From positions 1 to 64,000 of the forward strand of contig JACRDB010000077.1 in assembly GCA_016218725.1 (NCBI GenBank): a stretch of 64,000 nucleotides of DNA. Direction: 5' to 3'. Origin of the DNA: Deltaproteobacteria bacterium (GTDB lineage: Bacteria; Myxococcota_A; Polyangia; Polyangiales; Ga0077539). A program made the translations under genes and the position numbers. This document shows positions 26,246-36,092 of this stretch, in pieces (the first letter of the stretch is position 1; every line of letters starts with the position of its first letter). The notes under the pieces were generated by a model. That model was not told the DNA's origin. It worked only from the letters and a program-made list of their open reading frames with translations, and did no database searches.

Positions 26246-27946
26246 ATGATCACGAAGACGCGACCTGGCACCAGGGGCCTGGCAATGGTGATTGCGCTGG
26301 CGGGAGTGCCGGCGACTGCGTGGGGATCCAGCCACCGCGAGGCGCCGCTGATCTCCGAGGACCCGTCGGCGGACAACGCGGACCTGTACGCGTTCACCTC
26401 GCCGGACCGGCCCAACACGGTGACGTTCATCGCCACCTACATCGGCCTGGAGGAGCCCGGCGGCGGCCCGAACTGGCTGCGCTTCGCCGACGACGTGCTG
26501 TACGAGATCAAGATCGACAACAACGGCGACGGGCGGGCCACGGACGTCACCTACGAGTTCCGGTTCCGGACGCACTACAACCCCGGGATGGCCATGGGCC
26601 TCCTCGGGGGCACCGGGCCGGCGGGGACCTTCTTCTACAACGTGGGGCCGATCGACGGGCTGCCCTCGCCGTCGAACTTCCACGGGGCCCTGGTCGCCCA
26701 GACCATGACCGTGCTCCGGAGGCAGGGCGGCCGCGGCACCGTGGTGGGGACCAACATCCCCGTGGCGCCCACCTACGTGGGCCGCTACGCCTACGGCACC
26801 GGCAACCTCCTGGCGGGCACCACCGGGAGCACCACCCCGGCGCCGGACGACACGAACTACACCCGGATCTGGAACAGCGCCGTCACGGACCTCACCGGCG
26901 GCGCCGGGCGGGTCTTCGCGGGCCCCACGGACGATCCGTTCTATGTGGACCTCGGGTCGATCTTCGACAACGTGACCTTCCGTCCGCCGGGGGCCTTCGG
27001 GAGCCAGGGCGGCGGCTTTGACTACGTCGCCGGGTACAACGTGCACACCATCGCGCTCCAGGTGCCGGTGGACCAGCTCGTGGCGGCGGGCACCACCCCC
27101 GCCATGACCGACCGCGGCAACGTCATCGGCGTGTACGCCACGGCCAGCCGGCCGCGGGTGACCATCCGCCGCAACTGCGTGAACGACGCCCGCGTGACCA
27201 CCCGGCCCTACCGCCGGGAGGGCTGCCAGGACGGCCTCGGGCAGTTCGTGCAGGTGTCCCGCCTCGGCATCCCGCTGGTGAACGAGGTGCTGATCCCGCT
27301 CCAGCTCAAGGACGCCTGGAACGCCGGACGCCCCACGGACGACGGGACCATCTTCGCGCAGTACATCCTGGCTCCGTCGCTGCCGACGTACACCCAGGTG
27401 CTCTACGGCGCCATGGGCGCCCGGGCCGGCGCGGGGTACAACACCATGGGCCTGCAGCGCTCGCTCACGGACCTCAACCTGAACGACATGGCCTGGCTGG
27501 TCACCGGCAGGCTCGGCGCCCTCACGCTGACCAACACCGCGGCCAACCCGCTGGTGAACCCCACGGGCATGGCCCCGGCGGACCTCCTGCGGCTCCACGT
27601 GCGCACGCCCTCCTCGGAGCTGCCGACCAACGTGGGCAACCCCACACTGGCGATGGGCCGCTCGCGCCTCGGGTTCCTCGGGCTCGACACCCAGGGCTTC
27701 CCCAACGGCCGCCGCCTCTACGATGACATCGTGGACATCGAGGAGCGCTACGTGCTCAACGGCGTCACCCGGATGAACACCGCCAACCCCACGGTGGCGC
27801 AGCTCTCGATCAACAGCATCCCCTTCGGCGACGGGGTTGATGGCAACGACGTGCCCTACCGCCCGACCTTCCCCTACGTCGCCATCCCGCTGCGCGGCGA
27901 CGGGCTCCTCGTGCACCGGCAGGAGCCGGCCCGCATGGCCCCGTGA
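26246..27946 (+). CDS. DUF4331 family secreted protein
   Basis: SSHREAPLISEDPSADNADLYAFTSPDRPNTVTFIATYIGLEEPGGGPNWLRFADDVLYEIKIDNNGDG. Confidence 0.9.
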   Translation: MITKTRPGTRGLAMVIALAGVPATAWGSSHREAPLISEDPSADNADLYAFTSPDRPNTVTFIATYIGLEEPGGGPNWLRFADDVLYEIKIDNNGDGRATDVTYEFRFRTHYNPGMAMGLLGGTGPAGTFFYNVGPIDGLPSPSNFHGALVAQTMTVLRRQGGRGTVVGTNIPVAPTYVGRYAYGTGNLLAGTTGSTTPAPDDTNYTRIWNSAVTDLTGGAGRVFAGPTDDPFYVDLGSIFDNVTFRPPGAFGSQGGGFDYVAGYNVHTIALQVPVDQLVAAGTTPAMTDRGNVIGVYATASRPRVTIRRNCVNDARVTTRPYRREGCQDGLGQFVQVSRLGIPLVNEVLIPLQLKDAWNAGRPTDDGTIFAQYILAPSLPTYTQVLYGAMGARAGAGYNTMGLQRSLTDLNLNDMAWLVTGRLGALTLTNTAANPLVNPTGMAPADLLRLHVRTPSSELPTNVGNPTLAMGRSRLGFLGLDTQGFPNGRRLYDDIVDIEERYVLNGVTRMNTANPTVAQLSINSIPFGDGVDGNDVPYRPTFPYVAIPLRGDGLLVHRQEPARMAP

Positions 27947-28036
27947 GCCTCCGCTGGGGGAGGGCGTGAACCTCCCCCAGAGCCTCCCTCTCCCGCCTCT
28001 TCGCCCATCCATCTACCCGACACGCGCCGTACTACA

Positions 28037-28059
28037 GCCGGAGGGTGTTACCCTCCGGC
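28037..28059. terminator. Intergenic hairpin, 9-bp perfect stem, 5-nt loop (terminator or 5' UTR element)
   Basis: GCCGGAGGG-TGTTA-CCCTCCGGC between the DUF4331 gene and the TPR gene (ATG 28076). Confidence 0.55.
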
Positions 28060-28075
28060 GGGAGAGTATCACCTC

Positions 28076-29452
28076 ATGCTCAAGCGACCCCTCGGCGCCG
28101 CGCTGGCGCTCTGCCTCTCGGTCTCCTGTCGGGAGTCCACGCCGACGCACATCCCCCCGCGGGATACAGGTCCGCCCACAGCCTCCGCGGGCCCGGCGCT
28201 CACGCCCGTGCGCGGAGACTCCGCGGTGGACCTCCAGATCCGTCTGGCCCAGGCCCGCTGCACCGCCAACCCCGGCCAGGGCCGGCGCTGGCTGGAGCTC
28301 GCCCAGGCCTTCATCCGGAAGGCCCGGGAGACCGCCGACCCGGGCTTCTATCTCCAGGCCGAGGACGCCGTCGCCCGCGCGCTACGGATAGACCCCGCGG
28401 ATCTGAACGCCGTTCAGATGCAGGGCCTGATCATGATGCAGGACCACCGCTTCCGCGAGGTGCGCGAGCTGGCGCAGCGCTCCCTCGCGCGCAACTCCCA
28501 GGCGGCGATCCTCCACGGGCTCCTGGGCGACGCGGAGATGGAGGTCGGGCACTACACCCAGGCCGAGGAGTCCTACCAGCGCATGCTGGACCTGCGGCCG
28601 AACCTGCCGTCGTACTCGCGCGCGTCGTGGATGCGCTGGCTCCTCGGGGACGCCGAGGGGGCCATTGACCTGGCCCGTCGGGCCGTGGAGGCCGGGGATC
28701 CCAGGGTGCCCGAGGAGCACGCCTGGACCATGGTGCAGCTCGCCAACCTGTACTTTGCCACCGGGGACGTGCAGCACGCGCTGGAGAACTGCAACGCCGC
28801 GCTGATCACCTTCGCGCGGTACCCCGCGGCGCTGGCCACCCGAGGGCTCATCCGGCGCGCCCGGGGGGACCTCACCGGGGCCGTCGAGGACCTGGCCATC
28901 GCCGTCGAAGGCAACGGGAGCACCGAGCATCTCATGTACCTCGGCGAGGCCCAGGAGGCCGCCGGGAGGAACGCCGACGCCCAGGCGACGTACACCCGCC
29001 TGGAGCGCATCGGGCGCCGCTCGGACCCGAGGACCCTGGCGCTGTTCTACGCCAACCACGACCGCGAGCACGACGCCGCCGTGAGCCTCGCGCGGCGCGA
29101 GCTGGACAACCGCCCGGACGACGTCTACACGCAGGACGTCCTGGCCTGGGCGCTCTACCGCGCCGGGAACCTCCCCGAGGCCGCGCGCTACACGGACCTG
29201 TCCCGCAGGATCCACACGGCGGACGCGCGCTTCGCCTACCACGCCGGGATGATCGCCCTGGCCTCCGGGCAGCGCGAGGCCGCCGCCACGCTCCTGCGCG
29301 ACGCGCTGCGCTACAACCCGCACTTCGACGAGCGCCTCGCCGAAGCCTGCCGCCAGACCCTCGCGGGGCTGCCTGGCGGCCTCGGGGACGCGGGCGCAGC
29401 CCCCGCCCCGCGCGCCGACGCGGGCGCCGGAGCCGCACCGAGGCGGCCGTGA
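28076..29452 (+). CDS. TPR-repeat lipoprotein
   Basis: Lipobox LSVSCRES; multiple TPR-like helices (HYTQAEESYQRMLDLRPNLPSYS etc.). Confidence 0.85.
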   Translation: MLKRPLGAALALCLSVSCRESTPTHIPPRDTGPPTASAGPALTPVRGDSAVDLQIRLAQARCTANPGQGRRWLELAQAFIRKARETADPGFYLQAEDAVARALRIDPADLNAVQMQGLIMMQDHRFREVRELAQRSLARNSQAAILHGLLGDAEMEVGHYTQAEESYQRMLDLRPNLPSYSRASWMRWLLGDAEGAIDLARRAVEAGDPRVPEEHAWTMVQLANLYFATGDVQHALENCNAALITFARYPAALATRGLIRRARGDLTGAVEDLAIAVEGNGSTEHLMYLGEAQEAAGRNADAQATYTRLERIGRRSDPRTLALFYANHDREHDAAVSLARRELDNRPDDVYTQDVLAWALYRAGNLPEAARYTDLSRRIHTADARFAYHAGMIALASGQREAAATLLRDALRYNPHFDERLAEACRQTLAGLPGGLGDAGAAPAPRADAGAGAAPRRP

Positions 29453-29946
29453 GGCCCCGGGCAGCGCTGCGCGCGCTCGCCCTCCTCGGGCTGGGCGCGG
29501 CATGCTCGTCACCGTCGCCCCCGCAGGACGCGGCCAGGGACCGCGCGGATGACCTCGCGGACACCCGCGTCGAGGATACGCGCCCCCCGCCCCGGGACAT
29601 CCCCCGCAGCGACGGCGGCCTGAACATCGAGCTGGTGGAGGAGCGGGTATTCGGGTTCTACTGCGCCGTGCCCGCGTGTCACTCCGGGGACATGCCCACC
29701 GGGAGGATGAACCTGGAGCCCGGACGGGCGCGCGAGTCCCTCCTCGGGGTCCGCGCCCGAGGCGTGCAATGCGGCGCCACGGACAACGTCCGCGTGGTCC
29801 CAGGCTCCGCGGAGATGAGCCTGCTCGTGCACAAGCTCGAGGACCCGAGGCCCCCGTGCGGCGCCCAGATGCCCCTCGGGTCGGCCCCGCTGGACCCGGA
29901 GCTCGTGGCCCTCGTCCGGCGCTGGGTCGAGGCCGGCGCTCCGTAG
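29449..29946 (+). CDS. Small lipoprotein with CX4CH motif
   Basis: Lipobox GLGAACSS; FYCAVPACHSGDMPTGRMNLEP..SLLVHKLEDPRPPCGAQMPLG..LVRRWVEAGAP; GTGA overlap with upstream gene. Confidence 0.75.
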   Translation: MRPRAALRALALLGLGAACSSPSPPQDAARDRADDLADTRVEDTRPPPRDIPRSDGGLNIELVEERVFGFYCAVPACHSGDMPTGRMNLEPGRARESLLGVRARGVQCGATDNVRVVPGSAEMSLLVHKLEDPRPPCGAQMPLGSAPLDPELVALVRRWVEAGAP

Positions 29947-29978
29947 CTGATTTATCTTTGATTTCGAGGAGTTATGGC

Positions 29979-30001
29979 CCCTCTCCCACACCGGGAGAGG
30001 G
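29979..30001. repeat. REP-like hairpin CCCTCTCCC-ACACC-GGGAGAGGG
   Basis: 9-bp perfect stem; related core to hairpin at 203-238. Confidence 0.65.
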
Positions 30002-30076
30002 ACCCTACGGGACGCTACCTGGACCCTACGGGACTGTACCTGGGCCCTACGGGACGCTACCTGGGCCCTACGGGCC
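30001..30076. repeat. 21-bp tandem repeat, three full copies plus one partial
   Basis: GACCCTACGGGACGCTACCTG / GACCCTACGGGACTGTACCTG / GGCCCTACGGGACGCTACCTG / GGCCCTACGGGCC. Confidence 0.9.
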
Positions 30077-31246
30077 CATGGCCACCATGAAGATCTGGCC
30101 GTTGTCTCCGGCGCCCTCGTCGGCGACGGCCCAGGCATTGACCGAGCGAGCGCGATGCAGCCCGAGGGGGGCCACCATGCCGGTGGACAGGGCCATCGGG
30201 GCCATGGGGCGCCCATCACCCATCACGAAGGTGAGGAGCCCGCCGCCGTTGGCCGGGTCCGCGCCGGACAGGAGGATGGTCCGGGAGTCGAGCCCGTAGG
30301 CCAGACCCGCGGGATAACCCGCCTCCAGCGAGCCGGCCACGTCCGTGGCGGCCATGCCGGTGACCGAGACCGCCGTGGCCGAGCGCTCGCCGCCGCGGCG
30401 GGTGTCGTGACAGATGATCCCGCCCATGGGGGCCTGGGAGACCCCGGAGGGGTCCACCAGGTTGGTGGTCATGAGCATGGCGGTGCCGCCGGAGCGGGAC
30501 ACCCGGAAGAGGGCCCGCTCGAAGCCCATGTCCGTCCGGCGCTGGCCGGTGATCAAGAGGTCCATCCCGTCGCTGGTGATGGTGATCGCCGCGGGGGTCA
30601 AGAGCTCCGTGCCCACGTTCACCTGCGTGGGCGCGCCGCCCGCCGCGGGGATCGCGAAGATGGCCCCGACGCCCTCCAGGACCTCCGCGCCCATGTTCCG
30701 GTCCGCGGCCTGGTCTGCCACGTAGATGGTGCTGTCGTCGTTGGAGAGGGTGATCCCCACCGGGAACGCGAGCCCCATCCCTGCCACCACCTGCGTGGGG
30801 GCCGCCATGGGCATGCCCATGGCCGGCACCGCCGCCCGGAAGACCGCCGGCTCGTTCATGGCGTTGTACGCCGTGAAGAAGATGTTCCGGCCCATGGTGT
30901 CCGGGATGGAGTCCAGCGGGCGGGAGCACACCATCCCGCAGTTGACCACCGGGCGGGTGCTCATCCCGGGCATGCCCGGGGTGTCCCCGGGAACGTCCCC
31001 GGGGGGTGTATCCGCGGGGGGGGTGGTGGTGTCCCGCGTGGTGTCCTGCTGGACCACGTCCCCGCCGCCGTCCGGCGGGGGCGGGGGCGGCATGGTGTCC
31101 GCCATGCCGGTGTCCATGGTGCCGGAGTCCACGGCCGCGTCCGTCGCCGGGTCGCTCGGGCAGCCCATGAGCCCGGCCGCCACGGCGCCAATCGCCATCA
31201 CCTGCCAGCGCAACGCGGGCATTTTCCCCGTTGTGATCATTCCCAT
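30068..31246 (-). CDS. Lipoprotein with beta-propeller-like domain (paralog of 25027-26181)
   Basis: GLMGCPSDPATDAAVDSGTMDTGM; GITLSNDDSTIYVADQAAD..; ends ..ADEGAGDNGQIFMVAMGP versus ..ADEGSGDTGSVLLARP in the paralog. Confidence 0.75.
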   Translation of the reverse strand: MGMITTGKMPALRWQVMAIGAVAAGLMGCPSDPATDAAVDSGTMDTGMADTMPPPPPPDGGGDVVQQDTTRDTTTPPADTPPGDVPGDTPGMPGMSTRPVVNCGMVCSRPLDSIPDTMGRNIFFTAYNAMNEPAVFRAAVPAMGMPMAAPTQVVAGMGLAFPVGITLSNDDSTIYVADQAADRNMGAEVLEGVGAIFAIPAAGGAPTQVNVGTELLTPAAITITSDGMDLLITGQRRTDMGFERALFRVSRSGGTAMLMTTNLVDPSGVSQAPMGGIICHDTRRGGERSATAVSVTGMAATDVAGSLEAGYPAGLAYGLDSRTILLSGADPANGGGLLTFVMGDGRPMAPMALSTGMVAPLGLHRARSVNAWAVADEGAGDNGQIFMVAMGP

Positions 31247-31566
31247 CGCCTCCTGTAGCAGTCCACTCACCGGATGGTTCCGTCCCAAGCCAAAGGCTCC
31301 CAGAGACTCAGCTCCGCCCACCCCCTGGAGGGGTACGCGCTCGGGGCCTGTCCCTCCCTACGCCCCCGCCGGACGAATAGATTTGCCGAAACGGCCGGGC
31401 GCCCGGCGCGTAGTCCACCCGAGAGAAAGGCACCGAATTGTGTGCCCCCCCGCGCCGCGGGGGCGGTAGATTCACGCTGCGCCTCCATCGGGGCGCGAGG
31501 GCGCCGGGAGGGGCCATTGCCCGTGCCAGCGACCTCGCGCGCCAGAGGGCAGAAAGGGAACCCTCC

Positions 31567-33903
31567 GTGGCCGTCGCGGACATCCTCAAGGTCAGCTTTG
31601 AGTTCTCCCCCAAGGTCGGCACCCGGCAGCTCCCGGCGCTCACCGAGCACTACGAGAGCATCACGGTGCCAGGGCTCTACATCGGCGGGGACCTCGCCGA
31701 CGCGCCCATCATCAAGATCGCCCTGAACCAGGGCTACGAGGTCATCCAGAAGATCTTCAAGAAGGACTTCCAGGGCAAGGCCCCCGCGCGGGGCGAGGGC
31801 GACGCCGAGCCCGGCGTGGCCTACCGCAAGAACCAGGACAAGCCCGAGCGCTACGACGTGGCCATCGTGGGCGCCGGTCCCGCGGGCATCGGCGCGGCCA
31901 TCGCCTGCCAGGACCTGGGGCTCACCTACGTCCTCCTGGAGAAGGAGAAGCCGTTCAACACCATCCAGAACTACCCCAAGGCCAAGCACGTCTTCTCCGA
32001 GCCGCGGGAGATCAAGCTCCTGCCCAACGTGTTCAAGTTCGACGACGAGCTCAAGGAGAACCTCGTCGACCGCTGGGAGAAGCTCATCGACTCCCAGGGC
32101 TTCCACCTGCTCCAGCCCGTGGAGGTGACGAGCATCGCCCGGGCCGACGCCGAGGCGTTCAACGTCACCGGCAAGGGGCCCGACGGCGAGCGCAAGCTGC
32201 GCGCCCGCAAGGTGTTCCTGGCCATCGGCCGCCGGGGCAACGTGAACCGCATGACCTGCCCCGGGGCCGAGCTCGACAAGGTGGAGTACGTGCTCCACGA
32301 GCCCGGGCGCTTCAAGGGCAAGCGGGTGATGGTCGTCGGCGGCGGGGACAGCGCCGTGGAGGCCGCCATGGCCTGCGCCGAGGCCGGGGCCAAGGTCACC
32401 GTGTCCTACCGGCAGGAGAGCTTCGCCCGCGCCAAGGCGGGCAACCGCCAGAAGATCGAGAAGATGATCGCCGCGGGGGAGATCGCCGCGGAGTTCAACA
32501 CCTCGACGGCGGAGGTCACCGTCGACGCGGTGAAGCTCAAGTCCAAGGACGGCACCAAGGACGTGCCCAACGACTACGTGCTGGCCTTCCTGGGCGCGTC
32601 GCTCCCCACGGAGTTCCTGAAGAAGATCGGCGTGCAGATGGAGGGGGACATGTCCCGCCTGCGCGCCCTGTGGATCACGACCTTCGCGCTCCTGACGTAC
32701 CTGTTCTACTGCGTCAAGGCCCACAAGGACTTCTTCCCCTTCGGGCCCCTGAGGGTGCTCTGGTACGGGGACTACACGGAGAACAACGAGGCGGCCCACG
32801 GGTTCTTCTGGAAGCCCGTGCTGGAGAATTTCAAGCCCCTGGCCGGGGTGTACGACCGCCTCCAGCACCTGCACCTGCCCTTCTGGGGGATCCATAACGT
32901 CCACGACGAGATGGTCTGGGGCTTCTACTGGCGGGACATCAGCGGGAGCTTCCTGGGCACCCTGGCCTACTCCTTCCTGGTGACGTACTTCGGCCTCCAG
33001 GCGATGAAGCGGTACCCGTCGCCCATCCAGAAGCGCCGCTACAAGATCATCATCTTCTCGCAGCTCGCGCTGCTCTTCGCGATCCCCGAGCTCCTGGCGC
33101 CGATCTTCTTCGCCCGGGGCTACAAATGGTACTCCATCGTGGTCCCCTGGCCGCTGTCCAAATGGAGCGTGCTGGACAGCCCCGAGTGGGAGCCCACGCA
33201 CACCGCGTGGCTGGGGCTCTCGCCCTGGGTCTGGATCGGCGGGGCCGTGGCCCTGGTGGGCATGCCCCTCTTCGTGCGCTACCAGGGCGAGCGCTTCTGC
33301 TCGTACCTCTGCGGCTGCGGGGCCCTGGCGGAGACCTTCGGCGACCGCTGGAGGCACCTGGCCCCGCGCGGGCGCACCGCAAAACAGGCCGAGCTCTTCG
33401 GGCGCTTCGTCCTCGGCGCCGCGGTGGTCACCACGCTCTTCATGCTGGCGGACCTCTACCAGAACGTCTCGGGCTTCCGACAGCTCTGGGCCGTGGTCGG
33501 GCCCCACGACAAGCTCCGGGTCTTCGTGAACGAGTGGTACGACCTCATCGTGGACTTCTGGATGGCCGCGGTCATCGGCGTGGCCGCCTACCCCTACCTC
33601 GGCAACCGCTTCTGGTGCCGCTTCATGTGCCCCCTGCGGGCCTTCATGGAGATCACCTCGAAATGGATCGGCCGGCTCAAGATCACGTCCAACAACAAGT
33701 GCATCGGGTGCGGCCAGTGCACCCGGTACTGCCAGATGGGCATCGATGTGCAGCGCTTCGCCCAGACCCAGAAGGACATGCACAACGAGAACTCCGCGTG
33801 CATCCAGTGCGGCATCTGCGTGCAGGTGTGCCCCATGGAGGTGCTCACCGTGGAGCGCGCCCCGCAGAGCGCCCGGCGGCGCCTGCCGCTCTACAAGGGT
33901 TGA
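31567..33903 (+). CDS. Fused NAD(P)/FAD oxidoreductase plus membrane-anchored [4Fe-4S] (NapH/CcoG-like) protein
   Basis: YDVAIVGAGPAGIGAA, VMVVGGGDSAVEAA, multiple TM segments, CSYLCGCGAL, CRFMCPLRA, CIGCGQCTRYCQMGI, CIQCGICVQVCPMEV; GTG start. Confidence 0.85.
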   Translation: MAVADILKVSFEFSPKVGTRQLPALTEHYESITVPGLYIGGDLADAPIIKIALNQGYEVIQKIFKKDFQGKAPARGEGDAEPGVAYRKNQDKPERYDVAIVGAGPAGIGAAIACQDLGLTYVLLEKEKPFNTIQNYPKAKHVFSEPREIKLLPNVFKFDDELKENLVDRWEKLIDSQGFHLLQPVEVTSIARADAEAFNVTGKGPDGERKLRARKVFLAIGRRGNVNRMTCPGAELDKVEYVLHEPGRFKGKRVMVVGGGDSAVEAAMACAEAGAKVTVSYRQESFARAKAGNRQKIEKMIAAGEIAAEFNTSTAEVTVDAVKLKSKDGTKDVPNDYVLAFLGASLPTEFLKKIGVQMEGDMSRLRALWITTFALLTYLFYCVKAHKDFFPFGPLRVLWYGDYTENNEAAHGFFWKPVLENFKPLAGVYDRLQHLHLPFWGIHNVHDEMVWGFYWRDISGSFLGTLAYSFLVTYFGLQAMKRYPSPIQKRRYKIIIFSQLALLFAIPELLAPIFFARGYKWYSIVVPWPLSKWSVLDSPEWEPTHTAWLGLSPWVWIGGAVALVGMPLFVRYQGERFCSYLCGCGALAETFGDRWRHLAPRGRTAKQAELFGRFVLGAAVVTTLFMLADLYQNVSGFRQLWAVVGPHDKLRVFVNEWYDLIVDFWMAAVIGVAAYPYLGNRFWCRFMCPLRAFMEITSKWIGRLKITSNNKCIGCGQCTRYCQMGIDVQRFAQTQKDMHNENSACIQCGICVQVCPMEVLTVERAPQSARRRLPLYKG

Positions 33904-36092
33904 GCTGTTTCCTTTGTGATTTCCGGTAGTTGTGCGAGCTCCCGGGTGAGCGCTTCGAGCTCCCCGGGGCCCAGCGGGGCGTCGCCGAAGCGTGCCTCGG
34001 TGTAGCGCTCGGCGACGCGCACGGCGAGGGGCCCCGCGGGGTCGCCCCTGCGCTCCACCTCGGCGGCGAAGCGCAGCGGGGACTGGCTGGGCGGGCGGAG
34101 GTGGCCCCGGCGCGCGAGCGCCGCGTCGAGGCAGAGGGCGAGCCGCCGGGCCTCGCGGGCCGAGGGCGGCAGCTCCGGGGTGGCGCGCTCGCCGCGGTCC
34201 TGCCAGAAGCGCCGCAGGGCGAAGGCCCCCACGCCGAGGACGAGGGCCCCGAAGGCGAGGGAGCGCCAGGGGACGCGGGCGGGGGCGTCCGTGAGCCGGG
34301 TGCGCGCGCGCTGGAAGCCCCGGGCGGCGTGGTCCAGGTCCGTGCGCCCCCGGCGGGCCTCGAAGAAGCGCCAGAGGCGCACCGCGAGGCGCGTCTGGGT
34401 GGAGAGGTCAAAGCCCACCACGTAGGTCCTCCAGCGGAGGCGCAGGGCCTCGACGACGGCGTCGACCTCGGAGAAGAAGCCCGTGTGCACCACCGGGGCC
34501 TCGCCGGCGGGGGGCGTGGGGTCGAAGGTCACCCAGCCCCCGTGGGGGTCGTACACCTCCACCCAGGAGTGGGCGTCGCCCTGGTGGATGGCGTAGAAGC
34601 GCCCGTAGCGGTTGTACGTCCCGCCGAGGAAGCCCGTGACGTTCCGGGTGGGCACGTCCACGGTGCGCAGGAGCACCGCCATGGCGGTGGAGAAGTACTC
34701 GCAGTGGCCCGCGTGGGACCGGAAGAGGAAGTCCTCCAGCGGGCGCTCGGCGCCGCCGCTCTCCAGCCGCAGGGTGTAGCGGTACGTGGACAGGTAGCGC
34801 TCGACGGCGCGGGCCTTCTCCTGCGGGCTCCGGGCCCCCGCGGTGACCCTCTGGGCCAGGGCCCGGACCTCCGGCGACAGGTCCGGCGGCACGCGGGTGT
34901 AGAGCCGCAGCTGCTCCGCCGAGGGGCGCCTGCGCCGCGCCGGGAGCGCGTTGGAGGTGGGCGCGAAGGCCGTGTACACGAGCCCCACGTCGTCGGCGTT
35001 GGCGTAGTGGACGCGGTCGTCCACGTCCTGGGTGAGGCTCATGTACCGCGGGATCCCGCGCTCCAGCCGGGGCTCGATCAAGAGCCCGACGGTGCCCTCG
35101 GGGAGGAGCACCACCGGGGGCTCCAGCGGGTCGAGCACGAGCCTGAGCGCGGTGTCCTGGTCCGTGACGGGGAAGCGCGCGAGGGCGTAGCGGTCGCTCT
35201 GGCGCTCCACGGGGATGTTGTCCTGGCCGGGGAAGGGCGTGCGGGTCCAGCGCCGGCCGTCGTAGGTGTCGAAGGTCGAGCCCCGGAGCCGGAAGGGCCG
35301 GATGAGCGGCGGGTTGGCGGGCTGTACCAGGGGCTCCACGCGCAGGACGATGGTGGGGTCGTTCCGGATGACCCCGTGGCCCTGGAGGTCCACGGTGGTC
35401 CCGAGGCCGCTCACCACCTGGCCCCGCTGCTGCCGCAGCGAGAGCACCCCGATCCCGATCCGGGGGAAGAGCACGAACACCATCGCCGTCAGCACGAAGA
35501 TGGGCACGCTCAGGAGCGACGAGCCCACCAGGAGCCCCGCGCTCACCACCCTGCGGGAGCGCAGGATCCGCGCGACGTCAATGGGCACCCCGGCGCGGCC
35601 CGCGCGGGCGTCGGCCAGGTAGTTGCCCTCGATCTCCCGGCGCAGGTGCCCGAGGGTCATGGCCCAGGGCGTGGCGATCACGAAGCCCAGGAAGCACAGC
35701 GCGTAGGAGAGCCCTCCCCCGAGGACCGTGGCGGCGATCAGGTGCAGGAGCGCCAGCACGGTGATCTGCTGGTAGTCCCGCGCGGTCCTGCGCGTGGCGA
35801 GCTTCAGGAGCTGGAGGAAGGCCGCGAACTCCACCGTGGCCGTGAGCATCGGCGCGTCGAGGAAGAGCGAGCGCCCCACCTGGGCGAAGAACGCCAGCAC
35901 CACGGCGACGTTCCACGCGCGGTGGTAGCGCTCGGACTGGAGGAGCTCGCCCTCGGCGAACCAGCTCGCCAGGACGCCCGCCGTGAGGAGGAGCGCGCTC
36001 ACCCCCTGGAGCTCGCCCCCGGCCCCGAGGGCCACCAGGCCCAGCACCGCCAGGATGTACGACGCGACCTTGTGGACCTGGGCGAACCTCAC
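33891..36092 (-). CDS. TgpA-like membrane transglutaminase (DUF3488 plus transglutaminase domain)
   Basis: N-terminal TM bundle; FRSHAGHCEYFSTAMAVLLRTVDVPTRNVTGFLGG..GDAHSWVEVYDPHGGWVTFDPTPPAG. Confidence 0.9.
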   Translation of the reverse strand: MRFAQVHKVASYILAVLGLVALGAGGELQGVSALLLTAGVLASWFAEGELLQSERYHRAWNVAVVLAFFAQVGRSLFLDAPMLTATVEFAAFLQLLKLATRRTARDYQQITVLALLHLIAATVLGGGLSYALCFLGFVIATPWAMTLGHLRREIEGNYLADARAGRAGVPIDVARILRSRRVVSAGLLVGSSLLSVPIFVLTAMVFVLFPRIGIGVLSLRQQRGQVVSGLGTTVDLQGHGVIRNDPTIVLRVEPLVQPANPPLIRPFRLRGSTFDTYDGRRWTRTPFPGQDNIPVERQSDRYALARFPVTDQDTALRLVLDPLEPPVVLLPEGTVGLLIEPRLERGIPRYMSLTQDVDDRVHYANADDVGLVYTAFAPTSNALPARRRRPSAEQLRLYTRVPPDLSPEVRALAQRVTAGARSPQEKARAVERYLSTYRYTLRLESGGAERPLEDFLFRSHAGHCEYFSTAMAVLLRTVDVPTRNVTGFLGGTYNRYGRFYAIHQGDAHSWVEVYDPHGGWVTFDPTPPAGEAPVVHTGFFSEVDAVVEALRLRWRTYVVGFDLSTQTRLAVRLWRFFEARRGRTDLDHAARGFQRARTRLTDAPARVPWRSLAFGALVLGVGAFALRRFWQDRGERATPELPPSAREARRLALCLDAALARRGHLRPPSQSPLRFAAEVERRGDPAGPLAVRVAERYTEARFGDAPLGPGELEALTRELAQLPEITKETAQPL

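Noticed and set aside
30001-30076. CRISPR-like array
   Set aside because: The units are contiguous 21-bp tandem repeats with no spacers and no cas genes nearby.
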